A DNA stretch of 64,000 nt, taken from the NCBI GenBank assembly GCA_963971425.1, contig OZ020517.1, positions 19,062,904 to 19,126,903 of the forward strand, in the 5' to 3' direction. The DNA is from Bryoerythrophyllum caledonicum. Taxonomy: Eukaryota > Streptophyta > Bryopsida > Pottiales > Pottiaceae. The position numbers and the translations under genes are program-made. The notes beneath the pieces were generated by a model. That model searched no databases. It was not told the DNA's origin and was given only the letters and a program-made list of their open reading frames with translations. Shown here in pieces: positions 1 to 11,668 of the stretch. Numbering within the stretch: position 1 is the first letter of the stretch; each line of letters starts with the position of its first letter.

Positions 1-1101
1 CGTTACGAGCTGGATGCGTTCTTGATACCAGCTGTTGTGCGCCTTCGGGTTCGGTGGTGATACACCCTGCTCTTTGTGTTCGTAGCCTTTCTTGCGCTGC
101 TCGTCCACGTTTATGGGCGGATCTTCGCGTTTACGTCCTGGGATCAATGCTGTTGAGATCTGCGGTGAAGACTGGTCTTCTAGTTTCGGATTGTGACTTT
201 GTTGCCTGCAGGAAGATCTAACATAGCAATGATATTTGTTAGTTTTTTTGTAGCGTTTTTTTGTAGTGTGTCTAGATCTAGTCGTTCTAGTATACTGCCA
301 GGTGCTCTGCTGGTGGTTGTGATGTCTACCTAATATGTTTACCTGTGGTGGGCTATGGTGACTACTCTGTGTCGTGTAATATGTTGCTGATGAAGCTATG
401 TGTTGTCTACTGGGGTTAGTGATTAGAGCTAAAACATATGTAGGAGTAGTTAAAGCAAATGGAGAGCAGGAAGTGAACAAAACAAAACATGCAATAATAA
501 TGTTCGCGTGAGGAGTAGCCTGGATGCGTGCGCTGATGTCGACTGTGAGCTCCGGTGAGCTGATCCGTGAACCAATGTTGAAATGTTGAGGCGCCTGGGT
601 CAGAGGGTGCACGGGCTTTTCGGGTGGCTCTGCAGATCGGGACTGTTTTCAGATTTGCGGCCGCACTAACGCTCCAGAGTGCAGAAGAGGGTAGATCTAT
701 GGGTCCAACACTCGTTTCCCAAGCTTTCAGAGCAACACACCACAGATCTCTCTTCAAAACGTTCTAAAACGTAGTGCTAACCTCAGATCTGAAAATTTCG
801 AGCCATTCCAACACACTCTGCTTCACTGAGTCCACTCCTTCCCTCAACACTAGTGCAACCAGGGGCTCGTCCTCAAAGTCCAGCACTCCTTGTGGCCTGT
901 AGCACTTGTTTTGAGACTAAGTCCTTACACCCTCCTCTCCAGAAATTACGGAGCTCACCGTAGAAACAAAATAACTATAGACTCCATCAAATCACCCCTT
1001 CATAGCATTCATCATTTCAAGAAACTTTCACCTTTGTGATGGTGGGAAATTTGGAGCATAATTGATTTGTTCCCATGAATTATATTCTTTAGTAGTTGAT
1101 C
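1..1101. other. Gene-free stretch
   Basis: I see no supportable gene on either strand. The first ~200 bases are more GC-rich than what follows and have open frames, but no recognisable protein. They could be the edge of a transposon or of a gene outside the window. The rest is AT-rich. Confidence 0.4.
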
Positions 1102-1105
1102 TTAA

Positions 1106-1766
1106 CCCCTAAAAGGACCACAACCCCTTGGCGACACTTTGAGTTTCAATTAAGTCCCTCAATTTCAAAATTTGGCATGATTTTTTGACACATATAACAA
1201 ATAGTATAGTAAAAATTTATTTAAAAAAAAATTCAATAGAGAATTGAGTTACTGTCCATTATACATATAGGAAACGGGCATGGATATCTTTGCATTTACC
1301 AGAAAGATTTTTTAAATATGATACATGAAAAACTTGTTGTTGAATTGTTAATTATCAGCACATAGTCGCATTGCAAGATTTTTGATGACATCTTCGACCC
1401 CTCTTCTACTTCTAAATTTTGGTGCACATGTGTCTAACATGATCCCTTTTCAATTAAAATTAGAAAATCACGACCCGTAGTGCAAAAATTTACCATAGAA
1501 GGTGGTCAAAGTTTGTTGAAGGTGTTTAGTATGAAGTCGTATTTAAGGTCTATTAACAAGAGTTTATGTCTCACTTCAAAGGCTAATATCTTTCAATCCG
1601 TGCGGTCAAACAGAACAAAATTTTGCAACAGACACATGTACAATCCTAGTACAAGATCTACCAGTTAGATATGTAAAAATTGTGTGTATTTGCATTTTGT
1701 GTTGGATGCATTGAAATCAACAATTTCACTAAGTTTGGGTGATAAAATATCATGGTCCTTTAGGAG
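1106..1766. mobile_element. TTAA-flanked inverted-repeat element (copy 1)
   Basis: A non-coding 661-bp element flanked by TTAA on both sides (1102-1105 and 1767-1770). Its ends are CCCCTAAAAGGACCA on the left and the inverse of TGGTCCTTTAGGAG on the right. Four longer copies with the same ends occur in this window (also at 19437, 28778 and 38774). A TTAA target with termini starting CCC is typical of the piggyBac superfamily. No transposase is present, so it is non-autonomous. Confidence 0.7.
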
Positions 1767-1837
1767 TTAAGCTTGAGCTGAACACAACAAGAAGCAATGA
1801 TTTGATGGATTTCAAAATTAACTCTTTTTTGGTAGGG

Positions 1838-2381
1838 CACTGCTCAAGATATCGCATTTAGTGTAGTGGTACAAAAAGGGTACTTATCCTACTACTCTAT
1901 TTGTGAATAAGTTGACAAAGAGTGTTAGCTGCCAATGTCAATAATGGCAGCCAACTAATGCTTCTCCTTAATTGCAACTTTCAAATGGCCATAACTCACT
2001 CAAATTTTGTCCAAATCAAACATATGAGGTGTTTTTTTTAAATCTACATATTTTGTAGATGTCAATAAACACCTCATATGCCCAATTCGGACAGTATATG
2101 AAAGAGTTATGCTCTTATGAAGATTGCTGATAAGATACACTCACAACTCTCGACAGACTGCCGACCATTACTTCTGGACTTTACTTTTAACCTCTTCTAC
2201 TATTGATACACTAAACGTGCACAAGTGAAAAACTTTACTTTGCAATCTGTATTGAAATTGACAAATAGTGTAGTGGTTGACATTTAGATATTGTTTTGTC
2301 ACTACACTAATTGCGTAATTCACAATTAGTGTACGGGTTTGTATTGAGTGTATAATACACTGAATGCGATCATCAGGGTAG
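1838..2381. mobile_element. Degenerate copy of the CACTAAA double-palindrome family (copy A)
   Basis: Carries the internal signature of the family: a TTTAGTGTAGTGGTAC left inner arm, many AGTGTA/TACACT motifs, a block reading ATACACTAAACGTGCACAAGTG near 2207, and a right inner arm ACACTGAATGCGAT. The inner arms pair (ATCGCATTTAGTGTA against TACACTGAATGCGAT), but both outermost arms are decayed. This is an old copy. The limits are approximate. Confidence 0.6.
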
Positions 2382-2705
2382 TCTTTCTTCTGCCTTTTTC
2401 AAATTTGGTCCCCTACCATTGCTTTCTAGGCCTAAGTAGAGTTGGTAATTACTGTTATGTCGTCTTGTGCTCAATTGTAGCTAATCCCTATAGGACCAAC
2501 TTGGCATTTCAGAGGAAATCTCTACTCTATGAATTGAAAACCACCAAGATAACTTTTTGAGAATGTAACTGTAGAATCTTCTTCTGAACCTATGAGTTGA
2601 TGTGAATTTTGAGTGTCTAGATTGAAGATAAGTCCAACCAAAGTGAAGAAATTTGTCCTCCAAATGGACACTTGGTCTAGAAAGAGAATCATGGGAACAA
2701 CTCAA

Positions 2706-3118
2706 GGCCGCTTCACACCTAACACTCGAGTTGAGAGGCCGTCGGTTTCCACCAATGAGATTGCTAGAATGGCCAAAGTCCAGCCTCTCGGCCTTCACAC
2801 CAAAGGCCAAAGTCCAAGGCCGCCATCTTCCAATGTGTCTACATGACAGTACTTTTGGNNNNNNNNNNNNNNNNNNNNNNNNNNNNNNNNNNNNNNNNNN
2901 NNNNNNNNNNNNNNNNNNNNNNNNNNNNNNNNNNNNNNNNNNNNNNNNNNNNNNNNNNNNNNNNNNNNNNNNNNNNNNNNNNNNNNNNNNNNNNNNNNNN
3001 NNNNNNNNNNNNNNNNNNNNNNNNNNNNNNNNNNNNNNNNNNNNNNNNNNNNNNNNNNCATAGTTTGGGCTGAAATTTTGACGGACGGACGCTCGACTCG
3101 GCCTGGTGTGAAGCGGCC
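2706..3118. mobile_element. Short inverted-repeat element containing the assembly gap
   Basis: A perfect 14-bp terminal inverted repeat, GGCCGCTTCACACC at 2706-2719 and its inverse complement at 3105-3118. It is flanked by a 5-bp direct repeat CTCAA (2701-2705 and 3119-3123), which fits a target-site duplication. Half of the interior is the N-run, so the true length and content are unknown. No coding sequence is visible. Confidence 0.65.
2859..3058. other. Assembly gap (200 N)
   Basis: Exactly 200 undetermined bases, the usual placeholder for a scaffold gap of unknown size. Any reading frame crossing it is meaningless. Confidence 0.99.
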
Positions 3119-3466
3119 CTCAACTATGCCACCGTCACCGTCACAAACGTGAAGGTGAATGCACCAAACTCCTCCTTGAAGTGGAAAGTTCACAAACTTG
3201 CTGTCAACGTGTCTACTTGGGAACAGGGCTTGCATGTTCAGTCTTATCCACATACAAAGTCGTTAAAGCGCTGGAAACCTTCCACAACGCCACATGGAGA
3301 GTCCACTTGGCAAAACATTAGAAAAACATGGAGAAACACGGAGAAATGCACCTACTCCGAACCCAACTCTTGATATAACTCCCACCAGTGCAAGCAGACA
3401 TGACAACACTTGAAGCTGCAGCTGGAAAGCCACTCTTTGAGGTGATTCAAGGCGAGGACAGTGAAG

Positions 3467-4709
3467 ATGGCGACGTCGTGGATGCGTGTGATGGCGGTGG
3501 CTGTTGTGGTGGTCTGCTTTGCACGAGGAGCTGATGCAGCAGGGCGGTCTCTTCTCCAAGCGGTGAGCATTTCATCTCAATTCCTCTCCTGAAAAAACAG
3601 CTTTCTAGGGAGGTAGTATGTGGGAGAGATGGTACTTTCATGACCAGATTTGCTGTGATCCTTGAAGCATGACGTACTTCCCACCTCCACTGATTCCTCT
3701 GCTGGTTCTAATCTGCCTGTAAGTTCTAGATAAGTGAACGATTAGTCTGGGAGCCTGTTCTATATTCAGAGGCACTGAGGATGTTGTTGTGGGAAGGGTA
3801 CAACCTTGAGTTTTCTGTGTTAGGCTTGCTATCTTGGGTTGTCTTGGAAAGTGGACGTGTGGCTTGATGAACTTCTACCAACTCTGGAGATGTTTCCTGT
3901 AATCATTCTAACCTCACAGCGCCTTACTTAGCTACACAAGCGAGAGTGCAAGGAGAGAAGCTAATATCACAGCTGAGAGACCATGCCCAGCTCTAATGAA
4001 CGATGGAGAAAAAGAGATAGTTTCCTCTACAGACACACCTTTTGAAACCTATCCGGAGGGTCTCTTTTCGAATACCACTCGCCTAACGTTTCTGTAGAGA
4101 AGCAAGGGAGAATCTCGCAGCCTGAAGAGTGTCTGTGTGCTCAATCGTTTTCTGTTTCCTCACACTATTCTGTTTCTTCACCAGACCTGCCCGAACCCCG
4201 CTCTCCCCGACGTGAACCTGCCGCAGTACCTCGGCGTGTGGTACGAGATCGCCTCCACGGCGCTCATCAAGTCGCGCACCGAAGCCTACCTCGCGTGCGT
4301 CACCGCCCGCTACTCGCTCATGGCCGACGGCAAGACCATCCGCGTCCGCAACGATGGCTACAACCTGACCTCGGGCGAGTACTCCTTAATCATCGGCACG
4401 GCGACCGTGTCGGGCCGCTCCCTCCGCGTCGCCTTCCCGCCCCGCCCCGAAGCCGACTACCGCATCATCTACCTCGGGGGCGACGCCAAGGACCGGTACA
4501 AGACCGCCGTGGTGTACAGCTGCGACGCGGGCCAAAACGACGGCTTCCAGTCGCTCTACATCCTCTCGCGGAAACCGTGGCTGGACAGCGCCGAGAACGC
4601 AACGCGACTCGTCGATTCCGCGCGCCAGAAGGGCATCACGCTCGAGGCCACGAACCAGCTCGTGTGGACGGACCAGAGCTCCTACACTTGCGCCCGCCAT
4701 ACCAATTAG
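3467..4709 (+). CDS. Secreted lipocalin (apolipoprotein D / Blc-like)
   Basis: Two exons, 3467-3562 and 4185-4709, joined in phase 0 across a 622-bp GT-AG intron, give 206 residues. Exon 1 starts with ATG and encodes a signal peptide (a basic start, a run of V/A/M, then an ARGADA-type cleavage region), so the protein is predicted to enter the secretory pathway. Exon 2 is the lipocalin barrel. The family hallmark G-x-W-Y occurs as YLGVWYEIA after a VNLPQYLG start, and the second conserved region appears as ADYRIIYLG. Several Cys could form barrel disulfides (TCPNP, ACVT, YSCDAG, YTCAR). Lipocalins bind small hydrophobic ligands. In plants the temperature-induced lipocalin family is implicated in membrane and oxidative-stress protection, but those proteins normally lack a signal peptide. 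The ligand is unknown. Exon 2 is distinctly GC-rich compared with the flanks. Confidence 0.88.
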
Positions 4710-5999
4710 AGACTCAGATTGTTCTCCCTTCTCGTACAGGTCTTGCTTTTGTGTGTAAACTAATGTGTGTTCATAAAAAAAGGTTTAGGATAGAAACAGT
4801 TGGTTCTTGGTCCTCTACCAGCGACAGAACTGACATGACTGTTGCATGCACCAAGGTATGAGAACACGACAGCCAGGTAACACTAGGTCACGATTTTCAC
4901 AGAAAGAGTTGGTCAGAAATTTTGTGGACCTCTTCATTGAAGTCGAATTCGCACGCTGCGAATCATGTGGGGCACTGGCGATCCCCCTCTGGCGAAGTAG
5001 AATACATGTGTATACGGCAATCGCAGCCAGACTATTTGTGGTAATGAGAATAAAAGCGCGTGCTGTTTTACAATACACAGTGCCCCACCAACAGGGTCTG
5101 ACTGCTCCCGAGTTCAGCCGCTGCTGCAACCTGTGATTCCATGGTCGCTAGCATCCGCGATGCAGCTTCGCGCTCTCCAGTGCAGGTTTCTGCGGAAACA
5201 TTTAGTGCCAGTTAGTCGAGTGTGGTTCTCTGGATCCAGACTGAGCGCATTGGTACCAAGTGGTTTATACTGTGCAGTGGATCGCTAAATAAAAACGAAA
5301 AAAAAGTACAATCTGAAAAATGTACCATCAATGACAGCCACTAAGATGCTGCTTTCTGTTTCGATCTTCAGTTGCGGCAGTGAATCTTCAAGGCTTCGAG
5401 TACCTCGCCCTCGAATAGCCCCACAAAACCCATAACTTGAATTCAAAGACTCCAACCAAGGAAACGTCATTCTGTGCAAGAAATGATCAATTCCTCACTC
5501 ACGGCTTTAGGCGACCCTTAGAACATACCCCTTATCCGCCTAGTCACCGTCCACTTGAGCAGGGTCACTGTTTAAGAAGCCACTATTCTCACATCCCTGG
5601 TCTCAAATTTAGAGGCGTCACTAATTCCATCAGCTCAGGTGCACAGCAGATCTTCTTTTTTAAAGCCATTTTTTGCATCATCCCAAATGAAGGTTTCACT
5701 CGGTTAGTCATCATTTGCTTCTATCGGCATTTGGAGCATCTCACTTTCTGAATCCACTGGCATTTGGAGCATTTGGATGACCTAGGATCAGGTTTGAGTT
5801 TTTGCCTAAATTGTAGACGGTGTTAGGTTATGTGCAAATGTAGGTGATGTGGACTTTTGTGTCGTGATTTTAGAGGGCACAACTGTTTTTTTTTCTTAGG
5901 TTTTGGATTTTTGAAGTTGGGAAATTTGCAGGGTTTGGGAAGTGGGGAATTGGCATGATGGGCTGAGGGCGAGCAAGCTCTTTGGAGTACTTGACCACG
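4710..5999. other. Gene-free stretch downstream of the lipocalin
   Basis: Contains the lipocalin 3' region and the upstream region of the next gene. Open frames of about 100 codons exist on both strands but show no family resemblance, no splice logic and no codon bias that I can see. Confidence 0.5.
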
Positions 6000-8122
6000 A
6001 TGGAGAGAAGGAAGTGGTTGGCGGTGAAGGAGTACAACTCGGAGGTGCCGCAGCGGCCCGCGTATTATGAGGATCATGCGAAGCCGGCGAGGATCAGTGG
6101 GCCTGTCATGGCTGTGGCGGCAGCTGCCTTGCTCCTCGGAGGTCACCTCCTCAGTCGCCGTGGAGGTGTGTTGCTTCTTCCCTCTCCCGGAATCCATCTT
6201 TTCTGTTTCTATGCTTCAATGAAAACACCTGCAATTATCCACTATGCCACAAATCATAGCATAAATCAGGCCACGGAACGTACTTCTAGTAGTTGTAGGG
6301 CGGAATCCTGCAAAATTACTTCCTCATCAATCATGGGAACAGTAGTTGAAAGATCTCCTGCTTCAGTTTCGACTATTGAAGCCGTATGGCGGTTTTTATG
6401 TTGCTATCTCTCCCAACCCAATTTGTTAAAAAAATTCTACTCATGTGACCTGCTGCATCTACACAACAGTGCCTGTTTATAATACAGAAATAATATTGAA
6501 TTGCACTTGGGATTTGCTTCTAGAAAGTCTTGGTAATGGAACCTGAGTATGCTGCTTGACCAGGTGTTCTCATTAACGACGAGGACACTTATCTCAAGAG
6601 TACGCGTGTTGTCAATATGAAAGCGTGCTTTATTGATTTTGTGGCTTTGGAGAAGTTGACAGCACTGTGGAGGTTTTTGCTGGTAACGATGATGATGAGG
6701 TTGTGGTCGGGACACAGGCAAGCGTTCCGGCGGCGATGGAGGAAACCAGGGCGGGGCGGCATCCAGCGGAGGTTCTTCCACCGACCCTTCGAGGGGCAAT
6801 CTGCCTCTGAATTTGGCCCAGCTTCGAGCCAAACGAGCCGAGGCAGCCGAGAAGCGCCTGGCTAAAGAGGGCAGCAGCGCCGGCACCGCATCGCTCACAC
6901 CCTTGGGCGCCATTCTCATGCTTGCACGCCAGGTCAGATCTTACACGTTCAGATTCATCTTGTTAGCAAAGCCTCCATTATTTTCCTGTAACATGAAGTT
7001 GTGAAAGTATCGTGTAGTTATAAACTATTGATTGGCAGTCCTCTCTAAACTGAACCCCAGTTTGAACCTATTTTGGCCCTCGAACTCTCGTTTTCGCCGA
7101 AGCAATGAATCGATCTGCATGAGAACTGAAACTCTGAGTTGAAGTAGCAAAATTATCTACCACAGGTTGATTAGACGCTGGAATCGAAATCGAACGTGAC
7201 AGCTCGTCACTGCGAGTTCGTTTTACTGCATGTTTGTAATGTGTTTTTCTTGCAGGTGGATAAATTGGACGAGGAATGTTCGTCTTTTTCAAGCAGTGTT
7301 GGTACGAGCACTACTTTGGATCCTGCACAGCACAAGGTAGAAACTGCTTTAAATATACTGTGATATTTTAATCTGGAGTTTCGGAATGAAGCTATGATAT
7401 TCAGGTAATGGACTTTGTAGACGAAAGCTGGACCAATATTTCCTCTTTGGAAGCCTTTTCGTCCCAATTCTTAGCTTTACGGTGTCGGTATGCTTTGCAG
7501 GAGCTTGCGCGGTTGCTGGAGCTTCTGACCCAGTTACAACTGAAGATTGACGGCGTCAAAGTAAGGAGCTTGAACCGTCTTCTCATAAAGTTTTCTCATG
7601 TACTAGAGTTATTTGTAAAGTCAACCTCGTTTCTCATTATTAAATTAGCCCTTAATTTCTACATATAACTCAAAGAGGAGAAAGGCGACTAAGATACATG
7701 GTACAACATGACCTCATTTTCTAAAAGTACTTCCAGCTTGAGTTTAAAGACCACCAACCTATAAGGATTCTAGTGGAACGACCACCAATCTCTTCCATTG
7801 ATCTTAAAAGAGGGAGGAAAGAGTAATATTATAAACAACAAAACATAAACTCTAGTAATCTCATAATCACGGGAGAGTGTATCTAATGTTGAGGGGGTCT
7901 TTGTGTGCAGGGTGATGAGTCGGTGAGGCCGCATCGCAAGGTTCAGACAACTCGGGTGCAGTCCCTTCTTTCGGTAAGTTGCAAGCCCTGCAGCTCGTCG
8001 TAGAGCCAGTTTCGCCTGCATTTTTCTGCTGCCAACCTTCTGGATGAACTCTTTGGGTTTAATGGTCGCAATGGGCGTGATTGCAGGCTCTGGAGAAGCT
8101 GTCGAGTGAGAGCAGCAAGTGA
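6000..8122 (+). CDS. Putative single-pass membrane protein with BAG-like C-terminal domain
   Basis: Six exons in consistent phase: 6000-6165, 6718-6932, 7256-7336, 7405-7560, 7911-7973, 8087-8122, giving 238 residues. Residues ~37-52 form one hydrophobic segment (VMAVAAAALLLGGHLL) followed by Arg, then a Gly/Ser-rich linker and a charged helical stretch (LRAKRAEAAEKRLAKE). The C-terminal ~80 residues are helical. The pattern LQLKIDGVKG...RKVQTTRVQSLLSALEKL resembles the last two helices of BAG domains, which bind the Hsp70 ATPase domain and act as nucleotide-exchange cofactors. If so, this would be a membrane-anchored Hsp70 co-chaperone regulator. The BAG match is by pattern only and the canonical ubiquitin-like domain is absent. 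The exon 2 acceptor at 6717 is chosen because it restores phase. Exon structure is more secure than function. Confidence 0.6.
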
Positions 8123-8792
8123 TGTGACTATTGAATAATTCGACGACAACGCTGCAGGTTATTCTGGAATGTGTCAAAATTTTATTTTTTATTTTTTTTG
8201 CACTTGCAAGTGCAAGTAGTAGATGTGCGTGTACATTCGAGGGCAACTCTCGGGAGAGAATTTATAGATTAGCACTGGAATGTGGTTGTGACTGGAGCCA
8301 GGTAATATCCTTTCTAGAAGCGTTCTAGACCTACATTGCCGACACTTAATTGAGGTTGCTCTGCTTTGTCTTCTTTCCGTTGTCGAGTTTCATTTAGGTG
8401 AGTCCCCCTAAAGCCGACAAGTTAAGGAATGTGCATATATGGAGAGAGGAGATAATTATACTATTATTTTTCAGTGATAGCCAATGGAATTACAATTCCA
8501 ACCCAAGTGATTTCATATTTTTTCGATGAAAACTGAATTAGTTATGAATTTTCAATTTGGAGGTGATGTTGGTGGTAATGGGATGGAAGAGGGTTGGATA
8601 TACCCCAATTTTATAGATGTTAGCTATGGGTTTTTGTTGGTTATGGGGAGGTTTACCTTAAATGATGATAGAATTGCAGTGGTAACTTTTCAAGGTCGGT
8701 TTTTGATACAATTACCTGTCACCTCAAAATGTGATTCTTTCTATTGACAGTATGAAACATGTCTTGTAGGAGAAACAACTTTCTCCTATCAC
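8123..8792. other. Gene-free stretch
   Basis: The 3' flank of the preceding gene, AT-rich. Nothing supportable is seen. Confidence 0.5.
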
Positions 8793-8794
8793 TA

Positions 8795-9012
8795 CACCAA
8801 AGTTGATATTTAGTGTTAAACACAATAAATGAGTTGTAAATGCTTTAACTTTTTACTTCTGATGCGGATTTTTATTGAGAGCATGACTACTTATACTATC
8901 TTAAGAGGAGAATCATTGTGAACATAGTTGGCAAAAATATTCATCAAGAGTAAAAAATTTATAGCATTTACAAGTCATTTACCGTATTAAACACTAAATA
9001 TCAACTTTAGTG
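8795..9012. mobile_element. Compact foldback copy of the CACTAAA double-palindrome family (copy G)
   Basis: A 218-bp element bounded by TA (8793-8794 and 9013-9014). The left end is CACCAAA-GTTGATA-TTTAGTG and the right end is CACTAAA-TATCAAC-TTTAGTG. Inverse complementarity continues inward for about 50 bp, so the element folds into one long hairpin. The architecture (outer arm, 7-bp centre, inner arm, TA target) is the same as in the large copies at 43-49 kb. Non-coding, MITE-like. Confidence 0.7.
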
Positions 9013-9014
9013 TA

Positions 9015-10020
9015 CCTCTTTTGCTTTAAATTTGTAAATGAAGAGTTGTTGGGGGTGGCTCAACTACTTAATGCACTAGAATCTAAAAAATGCATATTAT
9101 GCTGAATGCCTCCTCTTGGAGATAGATTCTAAGTAACCAATTAAATATAAGATGCACTACATAGTGACCACTACAAACGTGTTCAATGACACTAATCAAA
9201 GCAAGTAGTATCATCCAAATGACAACTTGATTGAATTTTTGCAACAAAACATCTCCAGATGAATAGTTTGCTATTGCCATATATTATAGAGATTGGTATA
9301 TCTTAAATGCAATTGGATTTAAAAGGGTGCATTCTCTAGCAACTGCTAGACATGTGTCTATTGGCAAAAGTCAATTTTGTTAATTTAACATGTAAGACTT
9401 TGCTTGTATATTTGATATTGTCAACAAAAACTCAAAAGAATTAGTAGAGGTATTAGAATTGGTACTTACAATCAAAATATCCTAAAAACTTGAGAAAGAA
9501 CAATCTTATCCTAGGCCACTTACTCTAAGTGCGATTGTAGTTGTAAAGTAGAATTACAAGATAAGTTGGGAAACCAAAAACCTTTATATTTTTAAGGCTC
9601 CTTGAAAAGACAACCCTAAATCCGAAATCCTAAACCGCTATCAATAAACTTGCATAGGGAAAAGACAATATATTTCATTACAATGGCCCTAACAGCCTAT
9701 ATTCCTTGGTGGGTTGCTATGTATGTTTATGTATCTTATTTTTCCTCAATCATTTAAAATTTCAACTTACCATGGAATCCTATTTCATAACTCAATTTAA
9801 AATACAAGAAAATCTCTTGCAACTTACAAATGCTTTTTACAGTCTACCAGAAGATAACAAAAATTTACACAAAGAATTCAAATTCAAATTTTAAAATAGA
9901 ATCTATTTTACAACATGGACTAGCTTCGATCTAATTTTCTCTACAGAGATTTAAAATGTCATCTCTACTTTTAGCTTTGATGGCAATGAACCCTTCCCAG
10001 ATTCTGAATAGACTCTGCTG
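9015..10020. other. AT-rich gene-free stretch
   Basis: AT-rich intergenic DNA. I see no gene, RNA or inverted-repeat element that I can support. Confidence 0.5.
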
Positions 10021-10050
10021 GGGTTTAGGGTTTAGGGTTTAGGGTTTAGG
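10021..10050 (+). promoter_or_regulatory. Telo-box array (TTTAGGG)n upstream of the small membrane protein gene
   Basis: About four tandem GGGTTTA units lie 80 bp before the ATG at 10129. Short telomeric motifs at this position are a known plant promoter or 5'-UTR element (telo-box), common in translation and housekeeping genes. A second short run (~10288-10310) lies in intron 1. The array is too short to be a telomere. Confidence 0.6.
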
Positions 10051-10128
10051 CAAGATTGCACTTCGTTCCGGCAATCAATCTATCAACCAACCATCGCAGC
10101 TTCCCTCAATCGGCGATCGACCTCCGCC

Positions 10129-10905
10129 ATGGCCAACTCTCCACCCGCGCAGCAACACAACTTGGACGACTGCTCTCTCTACGGGTAAAGTATCACGCTC
10201 TCTGCACATACCTCTTTCATGAAGCTAACTGCAATTTGTTACAACCAAGTCGTCGATGAGAAGTTTAGAATTGCACTTGTATGGACGAATTTAGGGTTCA
10301 GGGTTTAGGGTTTAAGTCTTCACCTACTTGACGCTCTTGGGTTGTCTTCTTGTTTCTTCCCTTGTGTGTGGATCTCGCATTTGCTTCCACATTCTACTCT
10401 CCACCGATGCTCCTTCATCAATTCAGTTTTAGTTCTGGGGTTTTGTGTTCTGAGAAACGGTCATTTTCTTTTTGAGTTTGCTGCATTGTGAGAGTGTTGA
10501 GCTCGGCGATGATCGAATATATACGCTATTCTGAAAGCCCGACGGCCTTGTGGACATAATGAATCTGAGAGCTCAATGCATCACTGGGATAGTAGACGTA
10601 ATTTTGGGGCTTCTTTTTTGTAGTAATGTTATGGGGTTTCGTGCAGGTCATGGATATTTTCCTTGTTGGGAGCGGCCATTGCGATTCCGGTAGGCATAAA
10701 GAAGAAGTCGATGGGGCCTCTGGTGTTTTTCGGGTCCACGGGTGCCATGTTGGACATTGTGCAAAGCTTTGCCGACTGTGAGAGGGAGCGGGTTGAGAAG
10801 GAACGAGCAGCAGAGCTGCTAGTGCAGCAGCAGAGAGACCCTGCGGAGCTCTCGGATGACCTCGCATTCAAGGAGGATGTGATGCACTTCTCGGACAAGC
10901 GTTGA
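10129..10905 (+). CDS. Small membrane protein, plant-conserved type (function unknown)
   Basis: Two exons, 10129-10184 and 10647-10905, joined in phase 2, encode 104 residues. The start is an ATG in a good context (GCCATGGC). The N-terminus is short and polar. Residues ~20-35 are hydrophobic (SWIFSLLGAAIAIPVGI) and are followed by KKKS, then a second apolar segment (MGPLVFFGSTGAMLDIV), consistent with two membrane-spanning or membrane-inserted helices. The C-terminal half is a charged helix rich in E, R and Q (CERERVEKERAAELLVQQQ) and probably coiled. I do not recognise a named family and assign no function. Small size, two helices and a charged tail are seen in many organelle membrane proteins, but no targeting signal is clear. 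Confidence 0.7.
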
Positions 10906-11330
10906 GGGCACTACCTTCATTGCAGCAGAAGCCTCCGACATCTAGGAAGATGCCAGTTCTTTAGTCACTAGGAAGAATAAGTTCGCTGCAGATTTTGGGG
11001 TATGTGCAGCCAAGCATGTCATTCTGTACTGCATTGTCTTGTAATATATTCCACGAAGAGGCCTCCACTTTTGCACAAGGAAATGGGCACATCTCACTGG
11101 GTTTATTCATGAACGCGGGAGGTTATGCTTCCAACCTGAGTTTACAATGTGGCTTATTCACTTTCTGAAGTTGTACCATCTCTTGGTGCGAATTGCTTGT
11201 ACGTTGGCTGCAGTTCTTGCAATATAAATCTTCTGTTTAAAAAAGCAGGCGACCAGGTTTGGAATAAGCTGATTCTTTGTAACGGTATTTTTGTTTGGCT
11301 TCTTAGGTTTTCTGAGGATTTGAAAGTAAG
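10906..11330. other. 3' flank of the small membrane protein gene
   Basis: Probable 3' UTR and intergenic DNA before the snRNA block. No gene is seen. Confidence 0.45.
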
Positions 11331-11598
11331 GGCTTAAAGTGTTTCACCTTTGGTTTGAAAGTGATGTCAAATCGGAATACTGTGTGTTCCGAACTCGGCG
11401 AATCATTTCATCGTCCGGAGAATGGTCAGACTTACAAAGTACCAAGCTGGGCTGAGTTGGTATGTCCATCAAACCCTTCTTTCATTGACGATCATCCTCA
11501 ATGCATGTATTCTCTCTCCAGCTTGTGAAACTCTCGTTTCCATGGAAGAAGCGTAGATACATGTGCTTCGAACTCCAGCAATGAAGATATGAGGATAT

Positions 11599-11644
11599 AT
11601 CCCTCAAGCTTTGTACACTACTCCAGGAAGTTTTGGGTACATAA
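11599..11644 (+). promoter_or_regulatory. U2 promoter: USE-like and TATA-like elements
   Basis: ATCCCTCAAGC at 11599-11609 (about -70) is a weak match to the plant upstream sequence element RTCCCACATCG. TACATAAA at ~11637-11644 (about -30) is in the TATA position. The USE-TATA gap is longer than that of the nearby U6 gene, as expected for Pol II against Pol III. The USE match is imperfect. Confidence 0.45.
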
Positions 11645-11668
11645 ACAACGGGGCAATTACGAAGTAGT

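Noticed and set aside
2653-3253. Reading frames through the N-run
   Set aside because: Artefacts of undetermined bases.
10021-10050. Telomere or interstitial telomeric tract
   Set aside because: Only about four units, located just before a start codon. A promoter telo-box is the better reading.
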